A DNA stretch of 64,000 bases. Origin: Paracentrotus lividus. Its lineage: Eukaryota > Echinodermata > Echinoidea > Camarodonta > Echinidae. The DNA lies in NCBI GenBank assembly GCA_940671915.1, contig CALNVZ010000218.1, positions 38,835,257 through 38,899,256 on the forward strand, in the 5' to 3' direction. The position numbers and the translations under genes were made by a program. The notes under the pieces were generated by a model. That model saw only the letters and a program-made list of their open reading frames with translations. It was not told the origin of the DNA and did no database searches. This document shows, piece after piece, positions 25,401 through 32,893 of the stretch; positions within the stretch are counted from its first letter, which is position 1; each line of letters begins with the position of its first letter.

Positions 25401-28400
25401 AATGGGCGATGGCTTTATTCTATTCTAAACAGAAACGTCATTCGTTTGCAATTCTCCTGTGCAAGAATTTAACTTGAAATGAACGAAGTTGAAACTCCAG
25501 TGTAGTCTTAAAACATTTTCCCAATCTCTTTTGCCATGGAATTTAAATTTCTAGCGGTAATTGTAGTTCTGCTTCCCATTTATTTAATTGTTATTTGTAG
25601 AATGCTATGTTTACCGATACATTATTTATAGATATTGGCGATAAGCAAATTTGGTAATGTGTCTTTTTTAATTTAAAAGATTTCTAAATTTTTCATCAGG
25701 TCATGTGTATCAATTTTTATCAAAGTTGAATTGTTTTAAAAATTTTCTCTTTCAGATTACTACTTAATTGCTGATATAAATAGCAAAAGAATCGTAAATG
25801 TGGAACATTGTATTATAATTCTGTATATAAGTCACCGGAGATTTTAAAATCCTTTTCTTTTAATAAATCTTGAACTCTTACAAATACCCAGCGGGTATTA
25901 ACCACTTTTATAAGAATACTCTTTCCTCCATTTTATACGATTATTCCAAATTGGACTGAGCTAAGATATCTTTATATTTACTGGATTTGTAGTATCTGTA
26001 TTCTGACCCAGGCTTTGAGTACATCAGACCCAAAGGGAAGATGCAGGATATTTTTCACATCTTTCGTATGTAAATCAAATTACATCAATCAGCGAATAAC
26101 GTTCTCACCATATATTTTGTCAAAAACGATGTTTCAAATCAATTTTCTACTTACAAATTGAATAGTCTTATGCTACAAAATTCCTTTTTACCAAGCATCT
26201 TAAGCGTTAATTTAGAAATAACACTTATTTTACATTGCAACATCTTTAATCCACCTTGCTATATATCAACGTATCTATCGATATGAGACCCACGTTATTA
26301 TCATCGATCGGTGTTAGCCCTATTCATATCAACAATTAAATCAATCTCTGTTCTGCATATAGTTCAATAAAAACAGATCGGTTGGATGCTGGATCGATAC
26401 TACAAAGGTAAACCATAATTCTTGTAATTATAGATATAACTGGATCTTTCCGAGGAGAATGCTCCGATCGTCTCATTCTCGCTTCTCCACGTGCGATTGT
26501 TATAGAGGAATGACGTCATTGCTCACAGGCTAACGATTTGACGTTCATGGTTATTCATTGTGTCACAAGTGTGCAAATTCTGTGGTATTAATTCTTGCTT
26601 ATTATACAACGAAAAATAAACGCACTTAATTGATATTAAATATTTTCATATTGTCCTTTAAAAATATGACACAGTGTGCTGTTGTCAAATATTTTGGTTA
26701 AATGACTTAAAAGTAAAAGTACAGTCCAAAAAAACACCCCTCTGTGAATTAATCGATTATGTTCCCAGCTTATGAATATTTATTAGGGTTTGCTTTTTTT
26801 CACTCCAATACTTTCTCTGGCCAACGGTACTGTGACGCAAACATTATGATATTGCTATAATCAACGCAATCAGAACTGATCTATACATGTTTGGGCGTGT
26901 CACTGTATAATCTTCCCGACTTTATAAGTGACCTTTGCTTGAGAACGGCGTTCAAAATCAGACATATTCTACACTATTATGAATGCATTGCACTTTTGGT
27001 GAGCGTTTTTGCTCAGGGTACGGTGGGGCAAACTTGAATTCCGAATGGACACTTGGGTTTCAATGAAAGGTCATTTATAACTGCATGTCGAGAATACATC
27101 TTCTAAGCGTATAAACAAAAAATGTATTTTTAATGATTATTTCCCCCAAACCGCATAGCATAATACGTTGTGATGTGTGACTCGGACGCTAGAGGGCGCT
27201 GCCTAGTGAGACTAAACGGAGCTATATGCAAGTTTACGCGAGCTCCAACTCTTAGTAATCTGTCGGTTTTCATTCAGTTTTGCTTGGAAGTTTAGTTATA
27301 AAGTTATTTTTCAGATTGGTATAAAAATTCCAAGATAATAAATTTATCTGATAACCAATTTATATTGATATCTCTACATAAACGTCTGTTGAAAGGCCCT
27401 AAACGGACAATATTACTTTTTCTCAACATTAACCTTAAGCCCAGAAATATTTGTATATAAATTTAACAGTTCAAAGCAATTCCGAAGATTTAATTCATTT
27501 GCAGATAGATAAATAACAGTGTCATCTGCGTATTGACTATAACTCTAATTTCGGTCTCTTGCTATATAGATTCCTGTTATCGAAGTACTTTTGTTTCACC
27601 ATAATACTTAGAATTTCAGCTCCATCAAAAAAAGATATGGCGAAAGTGGGCACCCCTGCCTTACTCCTCTTCCTATCTGGAATGGTTGTGACGAATAGCC
27701 ATTATTCGAATCACAACTAGAAATATATTTGTATACATAACAGTTATCAGGAAATAAAATCATCTTTAAACCCCATTCTTCTTAAAGCATGCCTTAAGAA
27801 ATTCCATTCAATACAGTCAAACGCCTTTTCGAAGTCAATTGACAAGGCTAAACCTGAAACACGATTATTTTTGCAATATTCAATCATATCTGTGAATAAT
27901 CTGACATTTTCACCAATATATCTATTTTTGATGAACCCTGTCTGGTCACAAAATTAAATTGAATTAAATTAGCATATTTAATGAGTTTCAAAAAACTGTG
28001 AAAATAACTGATAAACAATGGTTTCCACCAAGTTATATTTGCTACCCTGAAAATTTCAACCATTCTCAAAAGTGAAAGTCAAAAACTTGCGTGCGCTTGA
28101 TTTGTGTGCAAAATGAATAGTGCGCAGACATTGGCACTATTCAATTCTGCTACATAAAAAAATTATTAAAAAACTTTGTTCTTGTAAATGATTTCTTGAA
28201 ATTTTTTGCTCCACTGATCATTAGAATATATGAAGAACATCAAGAATAACATTGATGAATCTTAAAATTATATTTTACTTTTCAATGAAATTGAGGTCAA
28301 ATTTTAGGTGCGCAGACTTAGGCACTTCCTTCATACATGAGGATCTGCTCTAAATATTATCTCCTCTCATTGATGTTCCAGTGTTTAGAATATAAAAAGA

Positions 28401-29600
28401 TATTCTTCAGGTAATACCCAAGTACCCCCCTAAATAAACAAAAAGGAGCTACAAATGTCATTCCCAATTTATTCTGTATAATAAATGTAGGCATACATGT
28501 ACATACTAAAGCTATTATTAATATTGCTAAACAGCCCATTTCAAATCTAAAGCCATTTATAGTTAGAATTCAAAATACAAATATCATGATATTTTGCAGT
28601 AATGACTTTTCAGCCTGACTACACACAGAATAGAGAACTTTTCGAGCAACATCTGCAAATTTCACGCGATCTTCTCCCATACTACCAGGGTAGTAGCATT
28701 CATATGGAAATACAATAAATCAATTGTTATTGATTCCTTGCCCCGCTAAGAAGCTATTTATAATGCCTCCATTAGGTCTCTCTAGGTTTTGTGTAGAAAG
28801 CGAATGGGTAGGAGGATGTGTATAATATTGATAAACGTTCCTGTACACTATACATTGTAAGAAGATGCTTCTAAATATTCTGAAAAGACAACATGTTGTT
28901 GAATAAGAATTATTGAGGGTACTTTTTTTCTTTCTTTTTTTAAATCTTGGATAGAAACTCTATGTTGTACACACTGGTGAAAATAATAGGATTTGGTGGT
29001 GTTGTATTTTCCTATTGGTTGGAGAAATCTAGTTCCATAAATTTAGAATATTTCTAATATAAAGCTGGAAGTTAATAATTAAATATTTAAATTCAAAATA
29101 TAAGATGGATAAAGACTTACCATAATACTGCTGAACCAGAGATGATTTTCATGAATAGTGTATATACAGGTGTAGTATGCAAACCCCAATACAAGAGCAA
29201 GGGCGACTCCTACTACATAGCTAAGGCTAATCATAAACCAACCCAATGCATCCTCTTTCTGATCATCATCATCCTCCTCCACATGCTCATCGTCATCATC
29301 AGTGCTTAAATCCTCATCATCCTCGTAATCATCATCGTTTGAACTATCAGGCACAGGTTTTCTTCTGCTTGTTTTGGATGATTTCTTCTCTTTTTGATAG
29401 CCATTTTTGTTCTTGTGAAGAGCAACTTTCTTGCGCTGGCTCGTTTTTTTTGTGTCCTTGCCCGCCTCGTCCTCTCTGTCTGCCTCAGTTGGGTCTGGAG
29501 GGATCACGACCCGTTGTGCCTTACGTCGACTCCTGTACCTGGGCTGTCTCTTGTCTTGGTTTGTTGACGGTGTGGAAGACATTCTCAGAACTTGAGAAAG
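1316..29600 (-). CDS. DPY19L3: DPY19L3-like C-mannosyltransferase gene (partial, 5' coding exons)
   Basis: This entry spans the coding exons visible in the window: second coding exon 1316-1406 and two candidate first coding exons, 5578-6057 and 29121-29600. DPY19 proteins are multi-pass ER membrane enzymes; family members attach mannose to tryptophan of secreted and membrane proteins from a dolichol-linked donor. What I see is the N-terminal cytosolic tail, the first membrane helix, the HENxLWF luminal motif, then EVEREISFRTESGLYYSYYK, which is the hallmark start of the luminal region in DPY19L3. The joins are phase 0 with good GT-AG sites. All later exons would lie left of base 1. Two first exons imply alternative promoters in one gene, or a tandem paralogue whose own downstream exons I did not find between 6 and 29 kb. 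Family assignment is firm; orthology to L3 rather than another DPY19L is likely but rests on remembered motifs. Confidence 0.8.
1511..1592 (-). pseudogene. Decayed tandem copy of DPY19L3 exon 2
   Basis: The minus strand starts EVEREISFRT like the functional exon. A two-base deletion after the ACA codon and a one-base insertion further on then shift the frame and destroy the LYYSYYK part. The acceptor (TTTTACAG/GAGG) is intact and the 3' edge is AAA/GTATTG. Inclusion would truncate the protein. Flanking intron sequence is duplicated with it and is almost identical to the next copy. Confidence 0.7.
1697..1779 (-). pseudogene. Open tandem copy of DPY19L3 exon 2 (candidate alternative or relic exon)
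   Basis: Reads EIDQEISFRTESGLYYSYYK then NFVNSLTK with no stop. The acceptor CAG/GAG is intact; the apparent donor AAA/GTATTG leaves phase 2, whereas the functional copy leaves phase 1. Direct substitution would therefore shift the downstream frame. Charge changes (EVERE to EIDQE) sit in an otherwise conserved motif. It is most simply a relic, but regulated inclusion as a poison exon is possible. Confidence 0.6.
1881..2418. other. Intronic sequence, nothing recognised
   Basis: AT-rich, with ATGTACATGTACATGTATG microsatellite near 1952-1974. No exon signal with protein similarity. Confidence 0.5.
2419..2565. mobile_element. Short MITE with CAGGGGCCTGTTTC ends
   Basis: CAGGGGCCTGTTTC at 2419-2432 is inverted as GAAACAGGCCCCTG at 2552-2565. 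The element is 147 bases and non-coding; the inner ends (ACTAAACC / GGTTTTG) extend the pairing. Confidence 0.75.
3320..3510. repeat. Dispersed GCTCGAGCTTAAGC-type repeat, second copy
   Basis: Shares AAATAAGCCAAAGATGACTT, TTTTGCCCAATTAA and GGATCAGAAATAG with 810-1090 and 8825-9060. Confidence 0.6.
3511..5570. other. Intron, mostly unrecognised; one repeat fragment
   Basis: 4437-4565 (GTGCTGCACTAGATGAAGCT ... ATTACAATCTGATCTTGAGC) matches 8335-8470 in part. The remainder is AT-rich with short open frames of no recognisable product. Confidence 0.45.
5578..6057 (-). CDS. DPY19L3: DPY19L3-like first coding exon, form B
   Basis: ATG at 6055-6057 (a second in-frame ATG is two codons on). The exon codes 160 residues and ends at AGG/GTGAGT, phase 0. 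Residues 1-115 are a polar cytosolic tail containing a run of Asn-Gly steps (KNGH, KNGH, CNGH, RNGR, RNGR). Basic residues RIKR precede a membrane helix at about 122-149, followed by HENKLWFTHIR (150-160), the family's first luminal motif. Joined to 1316-1406 it reads HENKLWFTHIR-EVEREISFRTE without a break. Bases just upstream (ACAAGTGACAG) could be a weak acceptor, so a 5' untranslated exon is possible; I cannot place the transcription start. Confidence 0.8.
6061..7067. other. Nothing recognised upstream of form B exon
   Basis: This would hold a form B promoter if one exists. I see no TATA box, CpG cluster or initiator that stands out, and no second coding region. Confidence 0.4.
7068..7370. 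repeat. Dispersed GCTCGAGCTTAAGC-type repeat, inverted copy
   Basis: Complementary in orientation to the copies at 810, 3320 and 8825: contains AATTGGGCGAAATCTCAGCC and ends GTAGCTCGAGCTTAAGCTGG. Confidence 0.6.
8485..8805. mobile_element. MITE with GGCCCGTATT ends
   Basis: Left end GGCCCGTATTGACAAATGTG is inverted at the right end as ...TTTTGAGAATACGGGCC. Inner arms carry TTAAGCCTGGCTTAAAT and ATTTAAGCTAGGCTTAA. TAT flanks both sides, possibly a target duplication. A diverged relative lies in the WTAP intron near 55920-56165. Confidence 0.8.
8825..9060. repeat. Dispersed GCTCGAGCT-type repeat, fourth copy
   Basis: Contains CAAGCCCAAGATGACTTGGG, TAGCCCAATTT, TTTGAGAGGAAAGGCCTGAT and GATCAGAAATGG, matching the copies at 810 and 3320. 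Confidence 0.6.
9061..10743. other. Intron, nothing recognised
   Basis: AT-rich, no long open frame, no clear terminal repeats. A poly(C) tract lies near 10526-10534. Confidence 0.45.
10744..10977. mobile_element. MITE with GGGTGGTATCTCACTT ends
   Basis: GGGTGGTATCTCACTTCGCG at 10744 is inverted at 10956-10977 as TCCGCAAAGTGAGATACCACCC. The interior repeats GTCTC and TTTCAAAGTA several times. TTA or TTTA flanks both ends. Confidence 0.8.
11905..12302. mobile_element. Foldback element carrying tRNA-like B boxes in both arms
   Basis: Outer arms GGGCCTGTAACGACCGGTAA (left) and the complement of TAGGGGTCATTACAGGGTC (right) pair. Each arm contains a T-loop/B-box-like phrase, GGGATTCGAACCTC on the left and GAGGTTCGAATCCC on the right, in opposite orientation. 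Looks like a head-to-head or tail-to-tail tRNA-derived unit turned into a palindrome. Confidence 0.7.
12828..13185. mobile_element. MITE with GTTTACACTGTAACT ends, copy 2
   Basis: Second copy of the element at 125-536. The ends are GTTTACACTGTAACTAGG and CTGAGTCACAGTATAAAC, and the interior is co-linear (GGCATGTAAACAGGATCAG, CCTTTACTTCCGGTCATGA). Confidence 0.75.
13186..14138. other. Intron, nothing recognised
   Basis: AT-rich, no protein similarity or clear repeat structure seen. Confidence 0.4.
14139..14921. mobile_element. Foldback element with long (about 170-190 bp) inverted arms
   Basis: AAAGGGATGTAC at 14139 pairs with GCATCCCTTT near 14912-14921. Inner arms GGTCAGTCTGGTATCTCTTT and ATTTCATACTCAAAG (left) pair with CTTTGAAAGG-flanked CAAGACTGACC and TTTGAGTATGAAAT (right). 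Non-coding interior. Confidence 0.75.
15008..15521. mobile_element. MITE with long inverted ends AAGGGTGTGTTCAATG
   Basis: AAGGGTGTGTTCAATGTTCA at 15009 is inverted at 15502-15520 (ACATTGAACACACCCTT). The pairing continues through ACATGAATCATGATACAAAA and its complement, about 75 bases per arm. Flanked by TA on both sides. A second internal ACATTGAACACA near 15254 suggests a nested or duplicated end. Confidence 0.8.
15522..16117. other. Intron, nothing recognised
   Basis: AT-rich with a T tract at about 15832-15848. No coding similarity. Confidence 0.4.
16118..16195 (-). repeat. tRNA-derived sequence (SINE head or tRNA pseudogene)
   Basis: The minus strand reads TTCAGTCGGTAGAGCACGTG (A-box/D-arm), then AATCAGGAAGTC, then TGGGTACGAATCCC (B-box/T-arm with a changed base). 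The acceptor stem does not pair and there is no CCA-ready end, so a functional tRNA is unlikely. Confidence 0.65.
16196..17446. other. Intron, nothing recognised
   Basis: No coding similarity. A short TA run near 17082-17092. Confidence 0.4.
17447..17864. mobile_element. hAT-like nonautonomous element, CAGTGGCGGATCCAGG ends
   Basis: Starts CAGTGGCGGATCCAGGATTT followed by a G run and ends CCCTGGCCGCCACTG, the inverted end. CAG...CTG termini of this type are familiar from hAT-like elements; I saw no clean 8 bp target duplication. Related ends occur at 39076, 41835 and 50213. Confidence 0.6.
18370..18840. repeat. Tandem repeat of about 284 bp, two copies
   Basis: AAATTTCGCATAAAT, TTCAAAATTCTGTGTAG, CTCATGTAGCTCTTCCAGAT, AAATAAGTACAGCATTTTTT and GTTGAAT recur in the same order from 18371 and from 18655. 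The phrase TTAGCATATTTAATGAGTTT at 18520 also occurs at 27970. Confidence 0.7.
19200..19859 (-). pseudogene. DIRS tyrosine recombinase remnant
   Basis: The minus strand carries ALSKPPFEPL, a typical start of DIRS/Ngaro recombinases, and a LRSF/LHVLS region. A KRVSRDTLSR segment follows, then, after a frame change, WIVSAIKAA, and further on KAAFWRS. The 3' part is split over two frames and the catalytic-tyrosine region near 19280-19310 is interrupted by a frameshift and a stop. Not functional as read. Confidence 0.7.
20210..20880 (-). pseudogene. DIRS RNase H and connecting region remnant
   Basis: Contains ASLQGWGGG, then LTFNVLELLSVLFVL and IFTDNTSLKAYINKQGG, the RNase H core (E and D sites). 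After frame changes come DAFSFIWKGG and REDQTTVVLIAPFWPGRAWF, the usual DIRS linker between RNase H and recombinase. The first aspartate position appears as Y (ATYASLQG). At least two frame changes are present. Confidence 0.75.
20717..21718 (-). CDS. DIRS reverse transcriptase (open fragment)
   Basis: 333 residues open in one frame. The palm motifs are SGSLRMILNMKRIN near the start, then LYLSDAFFHIPI and IFAFLDDWLL (the DD active site in the FLDD form common in DIRS). SLGFLINWSKSELVP and YLGAQLDI follow. It lacks the upstream part of a full polyprotein and runs into the RNase H frame at its end. It is a transposon gene, not host. Confidence 0.85.
   Translation of the reverse strand: MIPNRSGSLRMILNMKRINRHIAKSPFRMDHLASFLPALGQDDFAVSLYLSDAFFHIPIDPSSRDLLGLCCRKGDFSLPSPSFGLHPAPRVFTRVVSALMSFLRGKDLRIFAFLDDWLLVAFSEVLLSHHLSMLVKTTESLGFLINWSKSELVPSRTPIYLGAQLDIKNQLARPSLERIEALVSLTRSLLSMWRVRAEVCLRWLGFLASLVDILPNCCLLMRPFRLHLLKFFRPNLSSPLVWISLTVEIKKSLLRWTNRTFLFSGKEITSPLPPVTVPRTRLFKVGVGGHCQGRMFPDLGSLEAAASPSTFWNFCQFCLSFNVLGPFVWAVRC
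22100..24083 (-). pseudogene. DIRS gag-like region
   Basis: Several overlapping minus-strand open stretches (22629-23216, 22924-23376, 23658-24083) rich in Ser, Pro and Arg, in the position of a DIRS gag gene. No family signature is visible, so the name rests on position. It includes a 260 bp tandem duplication. Confidence 0.5.
23431..23945. repeat. 260 bp tandem duplication inside the DIRS gag region
   Basis: GGAGAGGGACGGACCCCCGC at 23431 recurs as GGAGAGAGACGGACCCCCCC at 23691. The units stay co-linear to GGCGCCGATTTCCG (23682) and GGCGCCGATATCCG (about 23945). Both units encode TEVNRIRxSxSVPVLGV on the minus strand. Confidence 0.85.
24888..27405. other. Intergenic or intronic, nothing recognised
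   Basis: AT-rich, no family-like coding segment. 26455-26560 is locally more GC-rich and has TGACGTCA (about 26511-26518) and CACGTG (about 26488-26493); this may be a regulatory patch but nothing else supports it. Confidence 0.4.
27406..27955 (-). pseudogene. LINE (non-LTR) reverse transcriptase fragment
   Basis: The minus strand encodes QTGFIKNRYIGENVRLFTDM, then LALSIDFEKAFDCIEW and QIGRGVRQGCPLSPYLF. After frameshifts come QYADDTVIYLSA (YADD at 27521-27532) and ISGLKVNVEKS. Motif order is that of RT blocks 1-6 of non-LTR elements. At least two frameshifts and a stop make it a dead fragment. The style is L1/Tx1-like, but the clade call is tentative. Confidence 0.88.
27956..29110. other. 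Nothing recognised
   Basis: AT-rich. Contains a fragment (27965-27995) of the repeat at 18515. No exon of the DPY19L3 downstream region was found on the minus strand. Confidence 0.4.
29121..29600 (-). CDS. DPY19L3: DPY19L3-like first coding exon, form A
   Basis: A strong pyrimidine tract and acceptor (TTCTTTCTTCATGCAG) open the exon at 29600. ATG is at 29580-29582 (MSSTPSTNQ), and the donor ATG/GTAAGT closes it at 29121, phase 0, giving 154 codons. The tail is first basic and lysine-rich (about residues 10-75), then strongly acidic (runs of D and E, about 80-115). A membrane helix and IHENHLWFSSIM follow. The same HENxLWF motif and the same exit phase as form B mean it can splice to 1316-1406 in frame. 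The 24 kb to that exon would be one intron containing form B's exon. The alternative is a tandem paralogue with exons not seen. The tails of forms A and B share no obvious similarity. Confidence 0.75.
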
Positions 29601-30195
29601 CTGCATGAAGAAAGAAGAGTTACAAAAATCAATCATCTAAGTTTCGCGGAACACATCATACAAGTAAATCCTGGAATTTTATGTCAAATATTAAGGTTCG
29701 CTTTATTGCGGTCACACACAAATATAGTGCAGTCACAACTCAACACTCTCCAAGTCCTAATGAAAACAGCTCTCCAATTTATTCTTGACTAACGTTACAG
29801 TTTGTTTTAGGTTCTTTGATCTTGGATGAGCTTCCTCTTGAATGTTCCATTGCAGAATTTTAAGTTAATTGGAGGTGTGGTGTAAAAAATAATTTTGTTT
29901 GGTACAAAAATGGTAGGCAAAATTGTGATGTTTACAACTCCATCTTGAACAATAAGACAAGTTGAAGTCTTTTTGGAAATTAATTTAGATCTAGTCTATA
30001 GAAGGAAGCAGGTTAGAGGTCTAGATCTATTCCATACATCAACAACAACAACAACAGCATATTCCATTTCCTCATTAAATCTAAATTTGGGGAAAAAACG
30101 AGTTTGTAAAGACATCAGTTCTTACATCATTTGTAGATCTAGGCCTAACGAGTATGGTTAGAAATTAATATTAATATCATTGCTCGATGAGGGTC

Positions 30196-32055
30196 CTACT
30201 AATCAATGCAAAGAGCCACAAAGGGCCGCGAAGAGCTGCTAAAAGCAGAGAAGAGCAGCGAATACGCACTGAAAATTATACTAATCACCGCAAAGAGCCG
30301 CGAATAGCTGCAAAGAGCCGAGAAGACGCACTGAAAATACTAATCACCGCAAAGAGCCGAGTAGAGCCGCTAAGACGGTAAATTGCAACTACGTCCAATG
30401 CCATTTCGTCCAATAGCCATGTCATGTAATGCCAATCGGTCCAATAGCCACTTCGTCTAAGAGCCATTTGGTCCAATAGCCAAATGGTCCAATTGCCATT
30501 TGATCTAATTGCCATTTTGTCCAATACCCATTTGGTCAAATGTGTAAATCTATGCAGGCAATAACAGGTGCGCATGCCTTACCCCACCCCCCCCCCTTTT
30601 GTGAACACTATCGACTTTCCTTATAGGCCTATCAGATATACAATGTATAATAACTTTCTCCTCAGATGTCAAAATTGAAAATTTAATTCTATTTCTTTTC
30701 ATAAAATTATTTTTCGCTTGCCATTCAATTGTTTCAAAACCAAAAACAAACAAAACAAAACAGCAAAAAAAACAAAAACAAAATCATAAAACAAAAAAAC
30801 AAAAAAAACGGTTACAATTTCATGGATTACAGTTTTCAAAATAAATACTAATAATTCAATGTCCCAATTATTGACTCCTTGTGCAAGAGATAGAGAGAGA
30901 GAGAGAGAGAGAGCAATAAACATTTACTTTAAAAAACCAAAAAAAGACAGCTCCTTGAAAATATTAAATGAATATCAATATATTCAATATCAAAGTCATA
31001 AAATACACCTTTTTCTTTTCTTGTCACGCTGGCACGGCGCGATGCGATAAGGGGGGTATAGCAGTTAAATTTGTATCGGCCATATGGATAAGGTTCATAT
31101 AAATCGGGTCAGTCCTCCGTGTCTCCGTATTCCCCCCCCCTTTTATTTATTGATTTATTTAGGGTACCTATTTATTCTTTTTTTCATTACCGGGGGGGGG
31201 GGGGAGGTGGGGGGTGGGGGTGCATGCTCGGTGCCCAGACGCCTGCTGATCCGTTGCCTTGCCCCCACAGTAACGGTTATTGGACCAAATGGGTATTTGA
31301 CCAAATGGGCATTGGACCAAATGGCAATTGGACCAAGAGCTATTGGACCAAATGGCTTTTAGACAAAGTTTCTAAGACGTAGATCCTAGTGGCTATTGGA
31401 CCAAATGGCTCTTAGACGAAGTGGCTATTGGACCAAATGGCATTGGACCGATTGCAATTGGACAAGTGGCTATTGGACCAAATGGCAATTGGACCAAGTG
31501 TCTATTGGACCAAATGGCAATGGGACCAAATGGCTATTGGACCAAATGGTTTTTGGACGAAGTGGCTACTGTATAAGCCAATATTTTCGCGTACAGATAT
31601 TTTCGCGATTTTGGACTAATTCGGGAAATTCGCGAGAGCAAAATTTCGCGATTTTGGTGATGACTTCATGACTATAAATAGCCTTGTACTGATGTGGAAA
31701 TATTCGTGATGACCGACTCGCGAAATTCGCGAAAATAAAGTCACCGCGAAAATAACCACTTATACAGTATTAGACGTAGTGGCTCTTACACCAAATGGCG
31801 CTTAGACGAATTGGCTATTGGACCAAATGGCTATTGGACCAAATGGCAATGGACCGATTGGCATTAGACAACATGGCTATTTATTGGACGAAATGGCATT
31901 GGACGTAGTGGCAATTTACTGTCTTAGCGGCTCTTCTCCGCTCTTCTCGGCTCTATAGCGGCTCTTCGCGGTGATTAGTATTTTCAGTGCGTCTTCGCGC
32001 TCTTCTCGGCTCTTAGCAGCTCTAGCTTAACGGTGATTTTCAGTGCATGTTCACG
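30196..32055. mobile_element. Large foldback element with 16 bp ATTGGACCAAATGGCT repeats in its arms
   Basis: Outer arms: repeated GCAAAGAGCCGCGAAGAGC-type units, CGCACTGAAAATACTAATCA, then CGCTAAGACGGTAAATTGC and CTACGTCCAATGCCATTTCG on the left (about 30196-30420), with their complements on the right (about 31890-32055). Inner arms are arrays of TTGGTCCAATAGCCA on the left and TGGCTATTGGACCAA on the right (31270-31930). The centre has poly(C), (GA)n and unrelated sequence. Confidence 0.88.
31568..31768. mobile_element. MITE nested in the foldback, TA target (Tc1/mariner-like)
   Basis: TA-CTGTATAAGCCAATATTTT at the left and AAAATAACCACTTATACAG-TA at the right are inverted. The interior is rich in TTTCGCGATTTTGG and CGCGAAATTCGCG. 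TA flanks both ends and the 16 bp host array resumes on both sides, so this is a clean insertion. Confidence 0.85.
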
Positions 32056-32109
32056 GCAGTGCATGTTCGATGGCTTTAAACTGACAACTGTTTAGCCTTT
32101 TAGTATTTA

Positions 32110-32260
32110 GGGTCTAACTTTAGATTTAGATCTAGATCTAGATCTAGATTTCTAGACTAGATAGATTTAGATCTAAGTTAGAACTGAGAGAAGTCTAGAC
32201 TTTATCTAACTATACTAACTATATATAACTATATATATAAGTTATATATAACTATATACT
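32110..32260. repeat. TAGATC and TATA microsatellite block
   Basis: TTAGATCTAGATCTAGATCT around 32127-32150 and alternating ACTATATATAACTATATA around 32207-32256. Confidence 0.7.
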
Positions 32261-32642
32261 TCCACCACCCCCATTTGCAGTGAAACAACCAGCGATGATG
32301 AGCGATCAGGTGATTATAGGATGGGGGGTCCGTTGTTCGGACACTTAAGCAGTTAAAAACATCATCTTATACTCTGGATTTATTCAAAAGTTGTACAGTA
32401 AATAGCAAAAATATTTGTGAATATTTGTGCTTTGTTATATTGTCTGATATTGCTTTCAATCGATTGATGAAATATTGATCACAAAGGTCCTAAAATTGCC
32501 GTTTTGTCCGGACAAACAACCCGTCCGGACATACAACAACTGGGTATACTGGTTAATATGATGAATCTAATGTTAAAATGAAATTCAACGGCATGTATGA
32601 TATTTCAAGATACGGCCGTTATAAAAAAACTTTTTGACTTAC

Positions 32643-32760
32643 CAAAATGAATTTTCCGTTGGCCTTGTCTCTTCTCATAGTGTTGGTGCCATTGCTGCCA
32701 TTTTCTATGACGTCATTTACTGTGCGAAGACGTATTGAACTCTGTGGCAAAGACAGCGCA
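32643..32760 (-). promoter_or_regulatory. Candidate 5' untranslated exon and start region for DPY19L3 form A
   Basis: On the minus strand a perfect donor (CATTTTG/GTAAGTC) ends an exon at 32643. Upstream are AAAATGGCAGC (a YY1-like housekeeping start motif), an eight-codon upstream reading frame (MAAMAPTL then stop), and TGACGTCA at 32708-32715. The next acceptor on this strand that fits is at 29600. The right edge (transcription start) is a guess. Evidence is motif-based only. Confidence 0.5.
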
Positions 32761-32850
32761 GGCACAGAGAAATATACGTGGATGGACTCAATTTTCTTGT
32801 ATTTTTCTTAATTATTAACGTTAGTTGATTACTTCATGTGAAACATTTTC
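32700..32850. promoter_or_regulatory. Candidate divergent (bidirectional) promoter
   Basis: A palindromic ATGACGTCAT (CRE/ATF-type) site at 32707-32716 lies between a minus-strand exon with a strong donor at 32643 and a plus-strand coding exon with a strong donor at 32893. The interval has more CpG than its AT-rich surroundings. Short head-to-head spacing of this kind is common for housekeeping pairs. No TATA box is evident. Confidence 0.45.
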
Positions 32851-32852
32851 AG

Positions 32853-32893
32853 ATGTCACCAATCGAGGAAAAACTTCAAAGATTTGATTCAAT
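32853..32893 (+). CDS. Candidate upstream coding exon of WTAP
   Basis: ATG at 32853 gives MSPIEEKLQRFDS plus two bases and ends at a good donor, CAAT/GTGAGT. The exit phase (2) fits the acceptor at 55629: AT plus A, then AGC ATC AAG and the WTAP ATG, so the join would add 17 residues without a stop. There is a one in three chance of phase agreement by luck. The ATG is preceded by CATTTTCAG, so it could be an internal acceptor rather than untranslated leader. The peptide is not one I recognise. It could belong to another, unseen gene. Confidence 0.35.

Noticed and set aside
31084..31671. Open frames with YWTKWxLDQM repeats
   Set aside because: They are the translation of the 16 bp ATTGGACCAAATGGCT array; the frame stays open because of repeat composition. 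No start context or splice signals.
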